A stretch of DNA of 64,000 nucleotides from Paucibacter sp963740455 (GCA_963740455.1 CAVUEF010000012.1:62001-126000); one strand, 5' to 3'; shown: positions 26,924 to 36,164, counted from the stretch's first letter. Translations and numbers: made by a program. Notes: generated by a model from the sequence alone, not told the origin.

Positions 26924-28357
26924 TCAGCCGTGCCGAATCGCCACGGTCTTGAGGGTGGTGAAGCCGTACAGCGCCTCGAAACCTTTTTCGCGGCCATGGC
27001 CGCTGGACTTGACGCCGCCGAAGGGCAGTTCGACCCCGCCACCGGCGCCGTAGTTGTTGATGAAGACCTGGCCGGCGCGCACGCGCCTGGCGATGCGGAA
27101 CTGGCGCGCACCGTCGCTCGTCCAGACGCCGGCCACCAGACCGAACTGGGTGGCGTTGGCAAGTGCCACCGCTTCGTCCTCGTCGCTGAAACTCATGGCT
27201 GCCAGCACCGGGCCGAACACCTCGTGCTGCGCCAGGCGGTGCAGCACCGGCACGTCGCGCAGCAGCACGGGCGCCTGGTAGTAGCCGCCGGCGGGCGCCG
27301 CGTCATCGATGCGCCCTTGCGCCACGGTGCGGATGCCGGCCTCGCGGGCTTCGTCGAGGAATCCGCGCACGCGCTCCAACTGGCTGGCGCGGATCAGCGG
27401 GCCCACATCCAGATCCATCGCAGCGGGGCCGACCCGCAAGGCCTCGAAGGCTTGGCCCAGGCGCTGCAACAAGGGTTCGTAAAGAGCGGCTTGCACCAGC
27501 AGCCGCGAACCGGCCGAACAGGTCTGGCCGGCGTTCTGAACGATGGCGTTGACGATCACCGGAATCGCTGCGTCGAGGTCGGCGTCGGCAAACACGATTT
27601 GCGGGCTCTTGCCACCGAGCTCGAGCGTCACCGGGCAGTGGCGCGCCGCGGCGGCTTGCTGGATCAGCGTGCCCACCGCGGGGCTGCCGGTGAAGCTGAT
27701 GTGGTCGATGCCTTGATGGCGCGCCAGCGCGTCGCCAACTTCCACGCCGTAGCCGGTCACGATATTGATGGCGCCAGCGGGAAAGCCGACCTGCGCCGCC
27801 ATTTGAGCCACGCGCAGCAGCGACAGGCAGGCATCCTCGGCGGGCTTCACGACACAGGTGTTGCCCGCGGCCAGCGCGCCGCCGACACTGCGCCCGAAGA
27901 TCTGCATCGGGTAGTTCCACGGAATGATGTGGCCGGTCACGCCATGCGGTTCGTGCCAGGTCAGCACGCTGAAGCCGTCCTGATAAGGAATGGTCTGGCC
28001 GTGCAGCTTGTCGCAGGCGCCGGCATAGAACTCGAAATAGCGTGCCAGCGCCACCACATCGGCACGCGCCTGCTTTGTCGGCTTGCCGCAGTCGCGTTGT
28101 TCGAGCAAGGCCAGCTCGTCGGCGTGTTCGCCCACGGCCTGCGACAACTTCATCAGCAGGCGGCCACGCTCGACCGCGCTGGTGCGTGACCAGCTGCTCT
28201 CGAAGCAGTCGCGCGCGGCTTGGGCTGCCGCAGCGATGTCTTCGGCGGTGCCACGCGCCAGTGTGTCGAACACCTTGCCGTCGGACGGGTCGATCACCTC
28301 GATCACCGCGCCCGAACTGGACGCCACCGCGGTGTTGCCGATGAAGTGTTGCTGCAT
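26924..28357 (-). CDS. NAD(P)-dependent aldehyde dehydrogenase
   Basis: A 477-residue aldehyde dehydrogenase of normal length. TWHEPHGVTGHIIPWNYPMQ is the N-terminal cofactor-binding block. The general base Glu lies in TLELGGKSPQIVF (about residue 245), and the catalytic Cys lies in NAGQTCSAGSRLLVQ (about 279). It oxidises an aldehyde to the acid. Its place between the TRAP genes and an SDR suggests it makes a sugar acid from a sugar aldehyde, feeding the tetronate pathway. The substrate is inference. Confidence 0.94.
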   Translation of the reverse strand: MQQHFIGNTAVASSSGAVIEVIDPSDGKVFDTLARGTAEDIAAAAQAARDCFESSWSRTSAVERGRLLMKLSQAVGEHADELALLEQRDCGKPTKQARADVVALARYFEFYAGACDKLHGQTIPYQDGFSVLTWHEPHGVTGHIIPWNYPMQIFGRSVGGALAAGNTCVVKPAEDACLSLLRVAQMAAQVGFPAGAINIVTGYGVEVGDALARHQGIDHISFTGSPAVGTLIQQAAAARHCPVTLELGGKSPQIVFADADLDAAIPVIVNAIVQNAGQTCSAGSRLLVQAALYEPLLQRLGQAFEALRVGPAAMDLDVGPLIRASQLERVRGFLDEAREAGIRTVAQGRIDDAAPAGGYYQAPVLLRDVPVLHRLAQHEVFGPVLAAMSFSDEDEAVALANATQFGLVAGVWTSDGARQFRIARRVRAGQVFINNYGAGGGVELPFGGVKSSGHGREKGFEALYGFTTLKTVAIRHG

Positions 28358-28384
28358 GGTGCGCCTCGTGGGGTTGGAGGGGAC

Positions 28385-29659
28385 TCAGCGATACATGAAG
28401 TCACGCAGCGTCAGCGATACCGCCGGGACGTAGGTGATGACCATCAGGCAGGCCAGCACCACCAGCACGAACGGAATCAGCTGCCGGATGATCTGGTCCA
28501 GCGAGATGCGCGCCACCGTGCAGGCGGCAAACAGATTGACGCCGAAGGGCGGCGTGATCATGCCCAGCGCCAGATTCACCACCATGATGAGGCCGAAGTG
28601 CACCGGGTCGATGCCGAAATGGACGGCCACCGGCGCCAGAATCGGCGCCAGCACAATGATGGCCGCCGAGGTCTCGATGAACATGCCGATCAGGAACAGC
28701 GCCGCGTTCACGCCGAGCAAAAACCAGCCCGGCGACTTCAGCACATCGACCAGCCACGCGCCGATCGCGTCGGGCACGCCGGCACGTGTCAGCAAGAAGG
28801 CAAACAAGCCGGCGTTGGCGATGACGAACATGATGACGGCGCTCGACATGACCGACTTGCGCAGAATCGGGTAGAGGTCCTTGATGCCGATCTCGCGGTA
28901 AATCAGCATGCCGACGATCAGCGCATAGACCACCGCCACGGCCGAGGCTTCGGTCGGCGTGAAGATGCCGCCGTAAATGCCGCCCAGGATGATGCCCGGC
29001 ATCATCAGCGCCCAGCCGGCTTGCCAGGTGGCCTGGCCGAAGCCGAGCCGGCCGTCGCCGTCATGCTTGCCCCAGCCCTTGTATTTGCTGTAGGCCCAGA
29101 CGAACAGCATCAGCGCGCCGCCGATCAGCAGGCCCGGGCCGAAGCCGGCGATGAACAGTTCACCAATCGAAACCTCGGCACTCACGCCGTACAGAATCAT
29201 CGGAATCGACGGCGGGATGATGACGCCAAGCTCGGCGCTGGCCGCCTGCAGCGCGGCGGCGTAGGTGACCGGATAGCCGTGCCGTATCAACGCCGGAATC
29301 AGAATCGTGCCGATCGCGAAGGTGGTGGCCACGCTCGAACCCGACACCGCGGCGAAGATCATGCAGGTCAGCACGCAGGTCATCGGCAGGCCGCCCTGAA
29401 TGCCGCCGACAATGCTCTTGGCAAATTCGACCAGACGGCGCGAAATGCCGCCGGTCTCCATCAGGTTGCCCGCAAGGATGAAGAACGGAATCGCCGCGAG
29501 CGGAAACTTGTTGATCGCGTTGAAGATCTCCTTCACGGAAATCAGCATGTGCGCGTTGTTCATCTGCATGCCCAGCACCGAGGCCAGGCCGATCGAGACG
29601 GCGACTGAGATGGTGAGCGCGAAACACACCATCATGGTGACGATCATGACGATGCTCAT
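28385..29659 (-). CDS. TRAP transporter large permease (DctM)
   Basis: A 424-residue large TRAP permease of standard length, about 12 helices. Signatures are AIPFFILAGNLMETGGI, GVIIPPSIPMILYG and GIFTPTEASAVAVVYAL. Its ATG overlaps the dctQ stop as ATGA. It belongs to the same leftward operon as dctP, dctQ and the tetronate genes, so it most likely imports L-threonate, D-erythronate or a related C4 sugar acid, using a sodium or proton gradient. Confidence 0.95.
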   Translation of the reverse strand: MSIVMIVTMMVCFALTISVAVSIGLASVLGMQMNNAHMLISVKEIFNAINKFPLAAIPFFILAGNLMETGGISRRLVEFAKSIVGGIQGGLPMTCVLTCMIFAAVSGSSVATTFAIGTILIPALIRHGYPVTYAAALQAASAELGVIIPPSIPMILYGVSAEVSIGELFIAGFGPGLLIGGALMLFVWAYSKYKGWGKHDGDGRLGFGQATWQAGWALMMPGIILGGIYGGIFTPTEASAVAVVYALIVGMLIYREIGIKDLYPILRKSVMSSAVIMFVIANAGLFAFLLTRAGVPDAIGAWLVDVLKSPGWFLLGVNAALFLIGMFIETSAAIIVLAPILAPVAVHFGIDPVHFGLIMVVNLALGMITPPFGVNLFAACTVARISLDQIIRQLIPFVLVVLACLMVITYVPAVSLTLRDFMYR

Positions 29660-30156
29660 ACGGCCGTCTCCAGTTCACGGTGCTGCGGGTTGACGATGCT
29701 GCCGATGATGGCGATGACGCTGAACACGCCGCCCACCGGCATGGCCAAGTAGGCCCAGAACATCGACACATGCTCAAGCCCGATCATCGACTGCACGCTG
29801 CCGTGCTTGGCGTAGTCCCAGCCCCACCAGATGATGACGGCAATCAAGACCAGCGCGGCAATGCCGGCGAGGTAGTCGAGCACGCGCTTGCCACGCGGCG
29901 AACTCCAGCGGTAGACGACGTCGACACTGACCATCGCGCCTTGCCGAAACGCCGCAGGAATGCCCAGGAACACCATCCAGATCAGACTGAAGCGGATCAG
30001 CACCTCGGTCCATTCGGCGGGTCGCTCAAGCACGAAGCGGGTGATGATCTGGAAGAAACCCAGGCTCGCCGCCACCACCATCATGGCGCAGGCGCCCCAC
30101 AGCGCGAACGTGGTGGTCGCATGCTCAAGTTTCAGGAACGTTTGCTTTAGGGTCAT
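29656..30156 (-). CDS. TRAP transporter small permease (DctQ)
   Basis: A 166-residue four-helix TRAP subunit. FFQIITRFVLERPAEWTEVLIRFSLIWMVFLG is the DctQ core (helix 1 end to helix 2), and RQGAMVSVDVVYRW is the conserved cytoplasmic loop. It overlaps dctM by four bases and follows dctP after a 75-base gap. It pairs with DctM to form the transport channel. Confidence 0.94.
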   Translation of the reverse strand: MTLKQTFLKLEHATTTFALWGACAMMVVAASLGFFQIITRFVLERPAEWTEVLIRFSLIWMVFLGIPAAFRQGAMVSVDVVYRWSSPRGKRVLDYLAGIAALVLIAVIIWWGWDYAKHGSVQSMIGLEHVSMFWAYLAMPVGGVFSVIAIIGSIVNPQHRELETAV

Positions 30157-30231
30157 GGCAAGCTACTCGTCACTGGAAATCGGCAGGAAGACCCGGCCAT
30201 GCCGGGCCTTCCCGGGCTCAAGTCAACGCCA

Positions 30232-31215
30232 TCACTTGTAGTTGCGGATGCGGTCGATATTGGCCTTGCCGAACTCCTTGTCGAACTCGGCATAGACGGG
30301 CGCCAGGACCGCGACAAACTTGGCCTTGTCGACATGTTCATTCACGATCATGCCCTTGCTGCGCAATTCGGCCACGCCCTTGGCGTCGTCTTCGTCGACA
30401 CGCGCGCGATTGGCCTTGACGGCTTCCTTGGCGGCATCGATGAAGTTTTTCTTGTCGTCGGCGCTGAGCTTGTCGAAGGCAGCCTTGTTCATCAGGAAGA
30501 TGGCCGGCGAATAGACATGGCCAGTGAGCGTCAGATACTTCTGCACCTGGTCGAACTTGGACGCCATGATGACCGACAGCGGATTCTCCTGACCGTCAAC
30601 CGTGCCTTGTTGCAGCGCGGTGAACACTTCGGGGAAAGCCATCGGCGTGGTGATGATGCCCAGGCCCTTGTAGGCGGCCACGTGCACCGGGTTTTCCATG
30701 GTGCGCATCTTCAGGCCCTTGAGGTCGTCGGGCGTGTTCACTGCACGCTTGCTGTTGGTCATGTGGCGCACGCCGTTCTCGCCCCAGGCCAAGGCCTTGA
30801 ATCCCTTGGAGTCGAACTTGGCCAGCATTTCCTGGCCGATCGGGCCGTCGAGCACGGCGCGCGCGTGGGCCTTGTCGCGGAACAGGAAGGGAATGTCGAG
30901 GATGCGCGCTTCGGGAACGAAATTGGGCACCGGACCGGTCGAGCTGAAGGTCAGTTCCTGGGTGCCGAGCTGCACCGCTTCGATCGATTCGCGCTCGCCG
31001 CCGAGTGAGCCCGAGTAGAAATTCTGGATCTTGTAGCGGCCATGCGTGCGCTTTTCAACTTCCTTGGCAAATACGTCGATGGCGACGCCCTGGTGCGAGT
31101 TCTGCGCGATCGAAATATTGTCGCGCATGACGGTCTGGGCTTGCGTCGGGAGGGCAATGCCGAGGGCGAGTCCGCAGGCCAGGCCCAGGGCGGTCAGACG
31201 ACGGGTGATTTTCAT
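30232..31215 (-). CDS. TRAP transporter substrate-binding protein (DctP) for C4 sugar acids
   Basis: A 327-residue DctP-type periplasmic binding protein with a Sec signal (LTALGLACGLALGIALPTQA). NSHQGVAIDVFAKEVEKRT, GGERESIEAVQLGTQELTF and the Arg-containing DDLKGLKMRTMENPVHVAAY are standard. The latter arginine should bind the ligand carboxylate. AAGGAGACAC precedes the ATG. The operon around it (denD, otnC, otnK, ltnD) argues for L-threonate/D-erythronate as ligand. Confidence 0.94.
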   Translation of the reverse strand: MKITRRLTALGLACGLALGIALPTQAQTVMRDNISIAQNSHQGVAIDVFAKEVEKRTHGRYKIQNFYSGSLGGERESIEAVQLGTQELTFSSTGPVPNFVPEARILDIPFLFRDKAHARAVLDGPIGQEMLAKFDSKGFKALAWGENGVRHMTNSKRAVNTPDDLKGLKMRTMENPVHVAAYKGLGIITTPMAFPEVFTALQQGTVDGQENPLSVIMASKFDQVQKYLTLTGHVYSPAIFLMNKAAFDKLSADDKKNFIDAAKEAVKANRARVDEDDAKGVAELRSKGMIVNEHVDKAKFVAVLAPVYAEFDKEFGKANIDRIRNYK

Positions 31216-31242
31216 GCTGTGTCTCCTTGTGGTGAGGTCAGG

Positions 31243-32250
31243 TCAGGCGAGGTTCAAGGGCAGCGCCACACTGTGTGGATGCTCTTGCATGTATTGCAGC
31301 ACGATGCTGCGGAAATCGGGATCCGGGCTGAGCCCCAGCCTGGCCGCGCGCTGCGACTCGAACCGCGCCGGCCAGCCGCCGACGATGCGCGCCACGCCTG
31401 CGTCGGGCTCGAAGCGCACGTGGGCCAGCATGGCCGGGCCCGCCACTTCGGCGAGCGCGTCCAGCATGTCCTGGACACGCACCGTGAGCGCCGGCAAATT
31501 CAAGGCGGTGCGCCCGCCGAAGGCCTCGCGATCGGCCTCAAAGACGGCAATCAGGCCCTCGATGGTGCGCGCCGGCGACGCCAGCGCCACCTCGGTCTGC
31601 GCCGACACCGGACAGCGCGCATCGATGCCGGCCAGCGGCTCGCGAATGATGCCCGACAGGAAGCTCGACGCTGCTGCATTCGGTTTGCCGGGCCGCACCG
31701 ACACCGTCATCAGCCTGGCGCTGCGCCCGTCGATATAGCCCCTGCGTGTGTACTCGGCAACGAGCTGCTCGCAGATGAATTTTTGAATCCCGTAGGACGA
31801 CTGCGGCGTGGGCAGCGTGTCGTCGCGCACCACCGGCGGCAGCGGCAGCGCGGGGTCGGCGCCGAACACCGCCACCGAGCTGGCGAACACCAGCCGGGGT
31901 GCGCTGCGGCCAGCCTCGGTGGCACGGCGCAAGGCATCGAGCAGGGCGCGCATGCTGTCCAGATTCGAGCGCATGCCCAGCTCGAAATCGGCTTCGCACT
32001 CCGACGACACCGCCGACGCAAGATGGAACACGCCGTCAAAGCCCGCGTCGGTCAGTGCCGTGCATTGGTCGAGCAAGGCACCGGTGTGTACCTGCACGCG
32101 CGCCTCGGCGGCGAGGTCGGGCGCTGGCGCCACCTGGTCGGCCAGCACGATGCGCTCGATATCCTGCCCGGCAAGCGTGCCGCGCGCGAGCAGCGTGCGC
32201 GCCAGCCGCGTGCCGAGAAAACCGGCGCCTCCGGTGATGAGCAACTTCAT
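31243..32250 (-). CDS. denD: D-erythronate dehydrogenase
   Basis: A 335-residue NAD-dependent epimerase/dehydratase-family dehydrogenase. It starts MKLLITGGAGFLGTRLARTL (GGxGFxG cofactor motif). FASSVAVFG supplies the Ser and SSYGIQKFICEQL the YxxxK catalytic pair; SVRPGKPNAAASSF is a block typical of DenD. The enzyme oxidises D-erythronate at C2 to 2-oxotetronate. It is the fourth catabolic gene of the operon, between otnC and the TRAP genes, which strongly supports this role. Confidence 0.92.
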   Translation of the reverse strand: MKLLITGGAGFLGTRLARTLLARGTLAGQDIERIVLADQVAPAPDLAAEARVQVHTGALLDQCTALTDAGFDGVFHLASAVSSECEADFELGMRSNLDSMRALLDALRRATEAGRSAPRLVFASSVAVFGADPALPLPPVVRDDTLPTPQSSYGIQKFICEQLVAEYTRRGYIDGRSARLMTVSVRPGKPNAAASSFLSGIIREPLAGIDARCPVSAQTEVALASPARTIEGLIAVFEADREAFGGRTALNLPALTVRVQDMLDALAEVAGPAMLAHVRFEPDAGVARIVGGWPARFESQRAARLGLSPDPDFRSIVLQYMQEHPHSVALPLNLA

Positions 32251-32302
32251 GGTGGAACTCCTGGTACGGCGGTGGAGGATTGTGTACGGTTTGTCAAAGC
32301 GC

Positions 32303-32959
32303 CTACCAGCGCGCGCCGAACTGGCTGCGCAACTCGTCGAGCTGAGATGGTGACAAAGGCCGCGGGCGCGTCATCAGCCACAGCCGCGCAGTTTCTTCGA
32401 GTTCCTCCAGGGTGGCCATCGCCGCCGCGGGCGACTCGTGCCACACATTGGGCCCGAGCCGCTCCAGCATCACGGCGCGGATCGGAGCGCCGCGCGCCTG
32501 CGCTTGCGCAATCGCCTCGGCAACCCGCTCGGCGGCGGCCGGATCGCCGGGCCGGTGGTAGGGGATCAGCGGCACATGGCCGACCTTCATCACGAAATAC
32601 GGCGTGATCGGCGGCACGATGTCGGCCTGGCTGGCCACACCGGCAAGCGTGAGCGCCACCAGATGCGTGCTGTGCGTATGGATCACGCAGTGCGCCTGCA
32701 TGTCGGCAGCATAGATGCGGCGGTGCAAGGCGAGCGTCTTGCTGGCGCGCTCGCCGCTCAGCTGAACGCCGTCCGCACCGACATGGGCGAGGCGCGCGGG
32801 TTCGAGAAACCCGAGGCAGGCATCGGTGGGCGTGATCAGAAAGCCGCCGTCCTGCGCCAGCCGCACGCTGATATTGCCGGCCGTGGCGTGCACATAGCCG
32901 CGCTCGAACAACGAGCGGCCGACGCGGCAAATTTCGCTACGCGAGGACTCGATATCCAT
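32303..32959 (-). CDS. otnC: 3-oxo-tetronate 4-phosphate decarboxylase (class II aldolase family)
   Basis: A 218-residue class II aldolase/adducin-fold enzyme. ATAGNISVRL is the substrate-binding loop, and HTHSTHLVAL supplies two of the Zn2+ histidines. It decarboxylates 3-oxotetronate 4-phosphate to dihydroxyacetone phosphate, the last step of tetronate breakdown. The ATG at 32959 shares one base with the otnK stop (TGATG); a longer in-frame reading upstream lies within otnK and is not used. Confidence 0.93.
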   Translation of the reverse strand: MDIESSRSEICRVGRSLFERGYVHATAGNISVRLAQDGGFLITPTDACLGFLEPARLAHVGADGVQLSGERASKTLALHRRIYAADMQAHCVIHTHSTHLVALTLAGVASQADIVPPITPYFVMKVGHVPLIPYHRPGDPAAAERVAEAIAQAQARGAPIRAVMLERLGPNVWHESPAAAMATLEELEETARLWLMTRPRPLSPSQLDELRSQFGARW

Positions 32960-34299
32960 CACACCACCTGCTCCAGTGCCTTGCTGAAAAAATCGGCCGC
33001 GCCGAAGTTGCCTGACTTGAGCGCGAGCAGCAAGTCGCGGCCTTCGACCTGGGTCCACGGCACGCCGGGAACGATAGGCCCGCCGATGCGCAAGCGCCGC
33101 ACACCCAGGCGCTGCACCACGGCGCCCGAGGTCTCGCCACCGGCCACGACGAGGCGGCGCACACCGGCTTGCACCAGTTGCGCCGCGACCTGCGCCAGAC
33201 ATTGTTCGACCAGCGCACCGGCGCGCTCGACGCCCAGCTCGGCCTGCACCGCTTTCACTTCCTCGGGTGCCGCGGTGGCGTAGACAAGCACCGCCGTCTC
33301 CGCCGGCTGCTGCTGCGCAAACGCCAGCGCCTGCTCGACGACGGAAGCGCCCGCGGCCAGTGCGCGCGCATCGACCTTGAAGCCGGGCTTGCCCGCACCT
33401 AGCCAGTGCTGAACCTGGGCATTCGTCGCGGTCGAGCACGAGCCCGAAATCACCGCGGCACGCCCGCCCACCGCCGGCAGCAGGGCCGCCTGCGTGTCGG
33501 GCCGCAGCCAGCCGCGCGCCGCATACACATCGGGCAGGCCCAAGGCCACGCCCGAGCCTGCCGTGATCAAGGGCAGATCGGCGCAAGCTTGCGCGAGCGT
33601 GCGCAAGTCATCGTTATTGATCGCGTCGGCCACGGCGAGCCGCACGCCTTGGCTGCGCAGCGCGGCGAAGCGCGCGCGCACGGCCGCGCTGCCTTCGGCG
33701 ACCTGGTCATAAGGCAGCAAGCCGACCCGGCCCCGCGACTGCGTTTGCAACACGCGCACGAGGTTGGCGTCTGTCATCGGCGTGAGCGGGTGCTCGCGCA
33801 TGCCCGAGTCCGACAGGAGTTCGTCGCCGACGAACAGATGGCCGCGAAACACGGTGCGGCCGTTCTCGGGGAAGGCCGGGCAGGCAATCGCGAAATCGAT
33901 GCCCAGCGCGTCCATCAAGGCCTCGGCCACCGGCCCGATATTGCCGGCCGGTGTCGAATCAAAAGTCGAGCAGTACTTGAAATAGAACTGGCGCGCCCCG
34001 GCCGCCTGAAGCCAGCGCAAAGCGGCCAGCGATTCGCGCACCGCCTGCGCGGCCGGCGTGGTGCGCGACTTCAGCGCGACGACGACCGCGTCGGCATCGG
34101 GCGCAGGATCATTGTCCGGCGCCGGGCCGCCCCAAGCCGGATGCTCCCCCTCGGGGGGGCGCCCCAGCGCAACGAGCTGGGGCTTGGGGGCCATATCGGG
34201 GATGCCTATCACCTGCACCGTACGCATGCCGGCGCGCACCAGCATGCTGGCCACATCGGTGGCGCCGGTGAAGTCGTCGGCAATCACGCCCAGAATCAT
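32959..34299 (-). CDS. otnK: 3-oxo-tetronate kinase, carrying an internal repeat insertion
   Basis: A 446-residue four-carbon acid sugar kinase (DUF1537 family). The N terminus is MILGVIADDFTGATDVASML. DAVVVALKSRTTPA, KYCSTFDSTPAGNIGPV, CPAFPENGRTVFRGHLFV and the C-terminal VAGGETSGAVVQRLGV with FGAADFF are characteristic. It phosphorylates 3-oxotetronate at O4. Residues about 36-60 (APKPQLVALGRPPEGEHPAW) are extra relative to the family and are encoded by a GC-rich repeat also found inside another gene at 56722-56792. The ATG overlaps the ltnD stop (ATGA). Confidence 0.93.
   Translation of the reverse strand: MILGVIADDFTGATDVASMLVRAGMRTVQVIGIPDMAPKPQLVALGRPPEGEHPAWGGPAPDNDPAPDADAVVVALKSRTTPAAQAVRESLAALRWLQAAGARQFYFKYCSTFDSTPAGNIGPVAEALMDALGIDFAIACPAFPENGRTVFRGHLFVGDELLSDSGMREHPLTPMTDANLVRVLQTQSRGRVGLLPYDQVAEGSAAVRARFAALRSQGVRLAVADAINNDDLRTLAQACADLPLITAGSGVALGLPDVYAARGWLRPDTQAALLPAVGGRAAVISGSCSTATNAQVQHWLGAGKPGFKVDARALAAGASVVEQALAFAQQQPAETAVLVYATAAPEEVKAVQAELGVERAGALVEQCLAQVAAQLVQAGVRRLVVAGGETSGAVVQRLGVRRLRIGGPIVPGVPWTQVEGRDLLLALKSGNFGAADFFSKALEQVV
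34119..34192. repeat. Intragenic GC-rich palindromic repeat, copy A (in otnK)
   Basis: About 74 bases inside otnK containing GCGCCGGGCCGCCCCAAGC (34119-34137) and the palindromic core TCCCCCTCGGGGGG (about 34145-34158). The same 19-base block and core occur inverted at 56722-56792. The insertion keeps the otnK frame open. Confidence 0.8.
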
Positions 34300-35228
34300 G
34301 GCGCCACCTTGGCCCCGGGCAGATCGATGCCGGCCAGTTCTGCATAGAACTTGATCACGGCCGAGTCGTCCTCGGCGCCATGGCCGGCGGCCGCCGTGGC
34401 CAAGTAGAGCTGGTGGGCCTGCGCGGCCAGCGGCAGCGGGAACTGCAGCTTGCGTGCGGCGTCGAGCACGATGCCCAGGTCCTTGACGAAGATGTTCACG
34501 CTGGACAGAGGCGTGTAGTCGCCCTCCAGAATATGCGGCACGCGGTTCTGGAACATCCAGCTCATGCCGGCAGAATTGCAGATCACTTCGTAGAGCTGGC
34601 GCGGGTCGGCCCCGGCACGCATACCCAGCGCCATCGCTTCGCAGGCGGCGGCAATGTGCACGCCGGCCAGATGCTGGTTCACCATCTTCACGGTTGAGCC
34701 GATGCCGGCATGGTCGCCAAGCCGATACACCTTGCCGGCGATGGCGTCTAGCAACGCGCCCGCCGCGGCGAAGGCTTCCGGGCGGCCTGAGGCCATCACC
34801 GTCATCTGACCGTCGGCGGCCTTTTTGGCGCCACCCGACACCGGGCCGTCGATCAGCCACAGACCGCGCTCGGCGAGGCGCGCCTCCCACAAGGGCGGCA
34901 GGGTCGGGTCCACCGTGGCCGAGGCGACGATCACCGTGCCTGACTTCATTGCGGCGCACAAGCCGCCCCGGCCATCTGCGCCGAACAGCACGTCCTCGGT
35001 CTGCGCCGCGTTCACCACCAGCAGCACCACCCCATCGCAATGCGAGGCCAGCTCGGCGAGCGACTCGGTGACGTGGCCACCGTCGGCAGCGAATTTCTCG
35101 CGCGCCTCGGCACGTGTGTCCATGCCCCAGGTGGGTACGCCGCGGCGCAGCGCCGACACCGCAGCGCCATAACCCATGGACCCCAGGCCCACCACACCCA
35201 AGGTCTTGGCGTCGACTGCTTGCTTCAT
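34296..35228 (-). CDS. ltnD: L-threonate dehydrogenase
   Basis: A 310-residue beta-hydroxyacid dehydrogenase. VVGLGSMGYGAAVSALRRG is the NAD-binding motif, IDGPVSGGAKKAADGQMTVM the substrate loop, and GIGSTVKMVNQHLAGVHIA contains the catalytic Lys. It oxidises L-threonate at C2 to 2-oxotetronate. The assignment rests on family plus the immediate neighbours otnK, otnC and denD. It overlaps the regulator upstream by four bases. Confidence 0.9.
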   Translation of the reverse strand: MKQAVDAKTLGVVGLGSMGYGAAVSALRRGVPTWGMDTRAEAREKFAADGGHVTESLAELASHCDGVVLLVVNAAQTEDVLFGADGRGGLCAAMKSGTVIVASATVDPTLPPLWEARLAERGLWLIDGPVSGGAKKAADGQMTVMASGRPEAFAAAGALLDAIAGKVYRLGDHAGIGSTVKMVNQHLAGVHIAAACEAMALGMRAGADPRQLYEVICNSAGMSWMFQNRVPHILEGDYTPLSSVNIFVKDLGIVLDAARKLQFPLPLAAQAHQLYLATAAAGHGAEDDSAVIKFYAELAGIDLPGAKVAP

Positions 35229-35995
35229 CGCTGTGCTCTCCCGCGCGCAGGTGCGGTTTCGTTCACGACGCCGGCCGCCGCCAATCTGCGCGACGCGAGC
35301 TCCATATGGCGGGTTGCCGCCTGGCGCGCCGCGACCGCATCGCGCGCGGCAATTGCGTCAAAGATGGCCTGGTGTTCCTGGCGCACGGCGTCGCCGAAGT
35401 CGGGGTGGCGGGCCTCGTTGGCACGCGTCACGCGCATGGCCTCGCGCAAATATTGTTCGAGAAAACCGAGCAAACGGCTGAATTGCGGATTGCCCGACGC
35501 CTCGGCGATGCTGCGATGGAACAGCAGGTCCGCGTCAACGCCGTCACCTCCCGCCGCCACGGCGACGCCGATGCCACGCAGGGCGCGGCGCATGCTGGCG
35601 ATCTGGGTGCGGTTGGCGCGCTCGGCCGCCAAGGCGGCGATCTCACCCTCGAGCGCGCGACGCACCTCGACGATCTGCACCACGGCGGTCAATGAGCCGA
35701 GCACTTGCGGATCGAAGGCCAGCGCCTGGTTCGGCGCCGGCAGCGCCACATACACGCCCGAACCCTGGCGCGACACCAGCACACCTTTCGATCGCAACTG
35801 GTGCACCGCCTCGCGCACCACGGTGCGCGACACGCCGTGCGCCTGGGCCAACTGCTGCTCGGTCGGCAAGCGGTCGCCCGGCGTCAGCTCGCCGCCCTCG
35901 ACGCGCGCCATCAGGCGCGCCGCCAACTGGTCCGACAGGCGCTCGCTCGTCAAGCGCACTTCGCGTGTTGCGCAACTCAGGCTTGGCATCGTCAT
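35225..35995 (-). CDS. GntR/FadR-family (FCD) transcriptional regulator of the sugar-acid operon
   Basis: A 256-residue regulator. The N-terminal winged helix has LPTEQQLAQAHGVSRTVVREAVHQL as recognition region. The C-terminal FCD ligand domain (about 95-235) contains the metal/ligand residues seen in DLLFHRSIAEASGN and HQAIFDAIAARDA. It is the first gene of the operon and overlaps ltnD (ATGA), so it is presumably autoregulated and relieved by a C4 sugar acid. TCATATGA at 36026-36033 is a possible operator just upstream. Confidence 0.93.
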   Translation of the reverse strand: MTMPSLSCATREVRLTSERLSDQLAARLMARVEGGELTPGDRLPTEQQLAQAHGVSRTVVREAVHQLRSKGVLVSRQGSGVYVALPAPNQALAFDPQVLGSLTAVVQIVEVRRALEGEIAALAAERANRTQIASMRRALRGIGVAVAAGGDGVDADLLFHRSIAEASGNPQFSRLLGFLEQYLREAMRVTRANEARHPDFGDAVRQEHQAIFDAIAARDAVAARQAATRHMELASRRLAAAGVVNETAPARGRAQR

Positions 35996-36025
35996 TTCGG
36001 CAGATCGTGCAATGTCATGCGGTCA

Positions 36026-36033
36026 TCATATGA
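36026..36033. promoter_or_regulatory. Possible GntR-type operator upstream of the sugar-acid operon
   Basis: TCATATGA, an 8-base palindrome, lies 31 bases upstream of the regulator ATG in an AT-richer patch. GntR/FCD proteins often bind short palindromes of this shape. The match is short, so it is only a candidate. Confidence 0.3.
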
Positions 36034-36164
36034 ATTTTCTGGCGCGTCGAAAGTAGGCATTTCCCCGTACTCGGCGGGCGCTGCCGTCGGCCGCGAAAGG
36101 CGGCCGGGCCGCCGCGCGTTCTGACAAGGCGCTTGCTCGCCTGGCAGGCACGGCGCTGTGAAGT

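Noticed and set aside
32303..33586. A 427-residue fusion of otnC with an upstream domain
   Set aside because: The N-terminal part is an alternative frame of otnK. The ATG at 32959 gives the exact class II aldolase N terminus.
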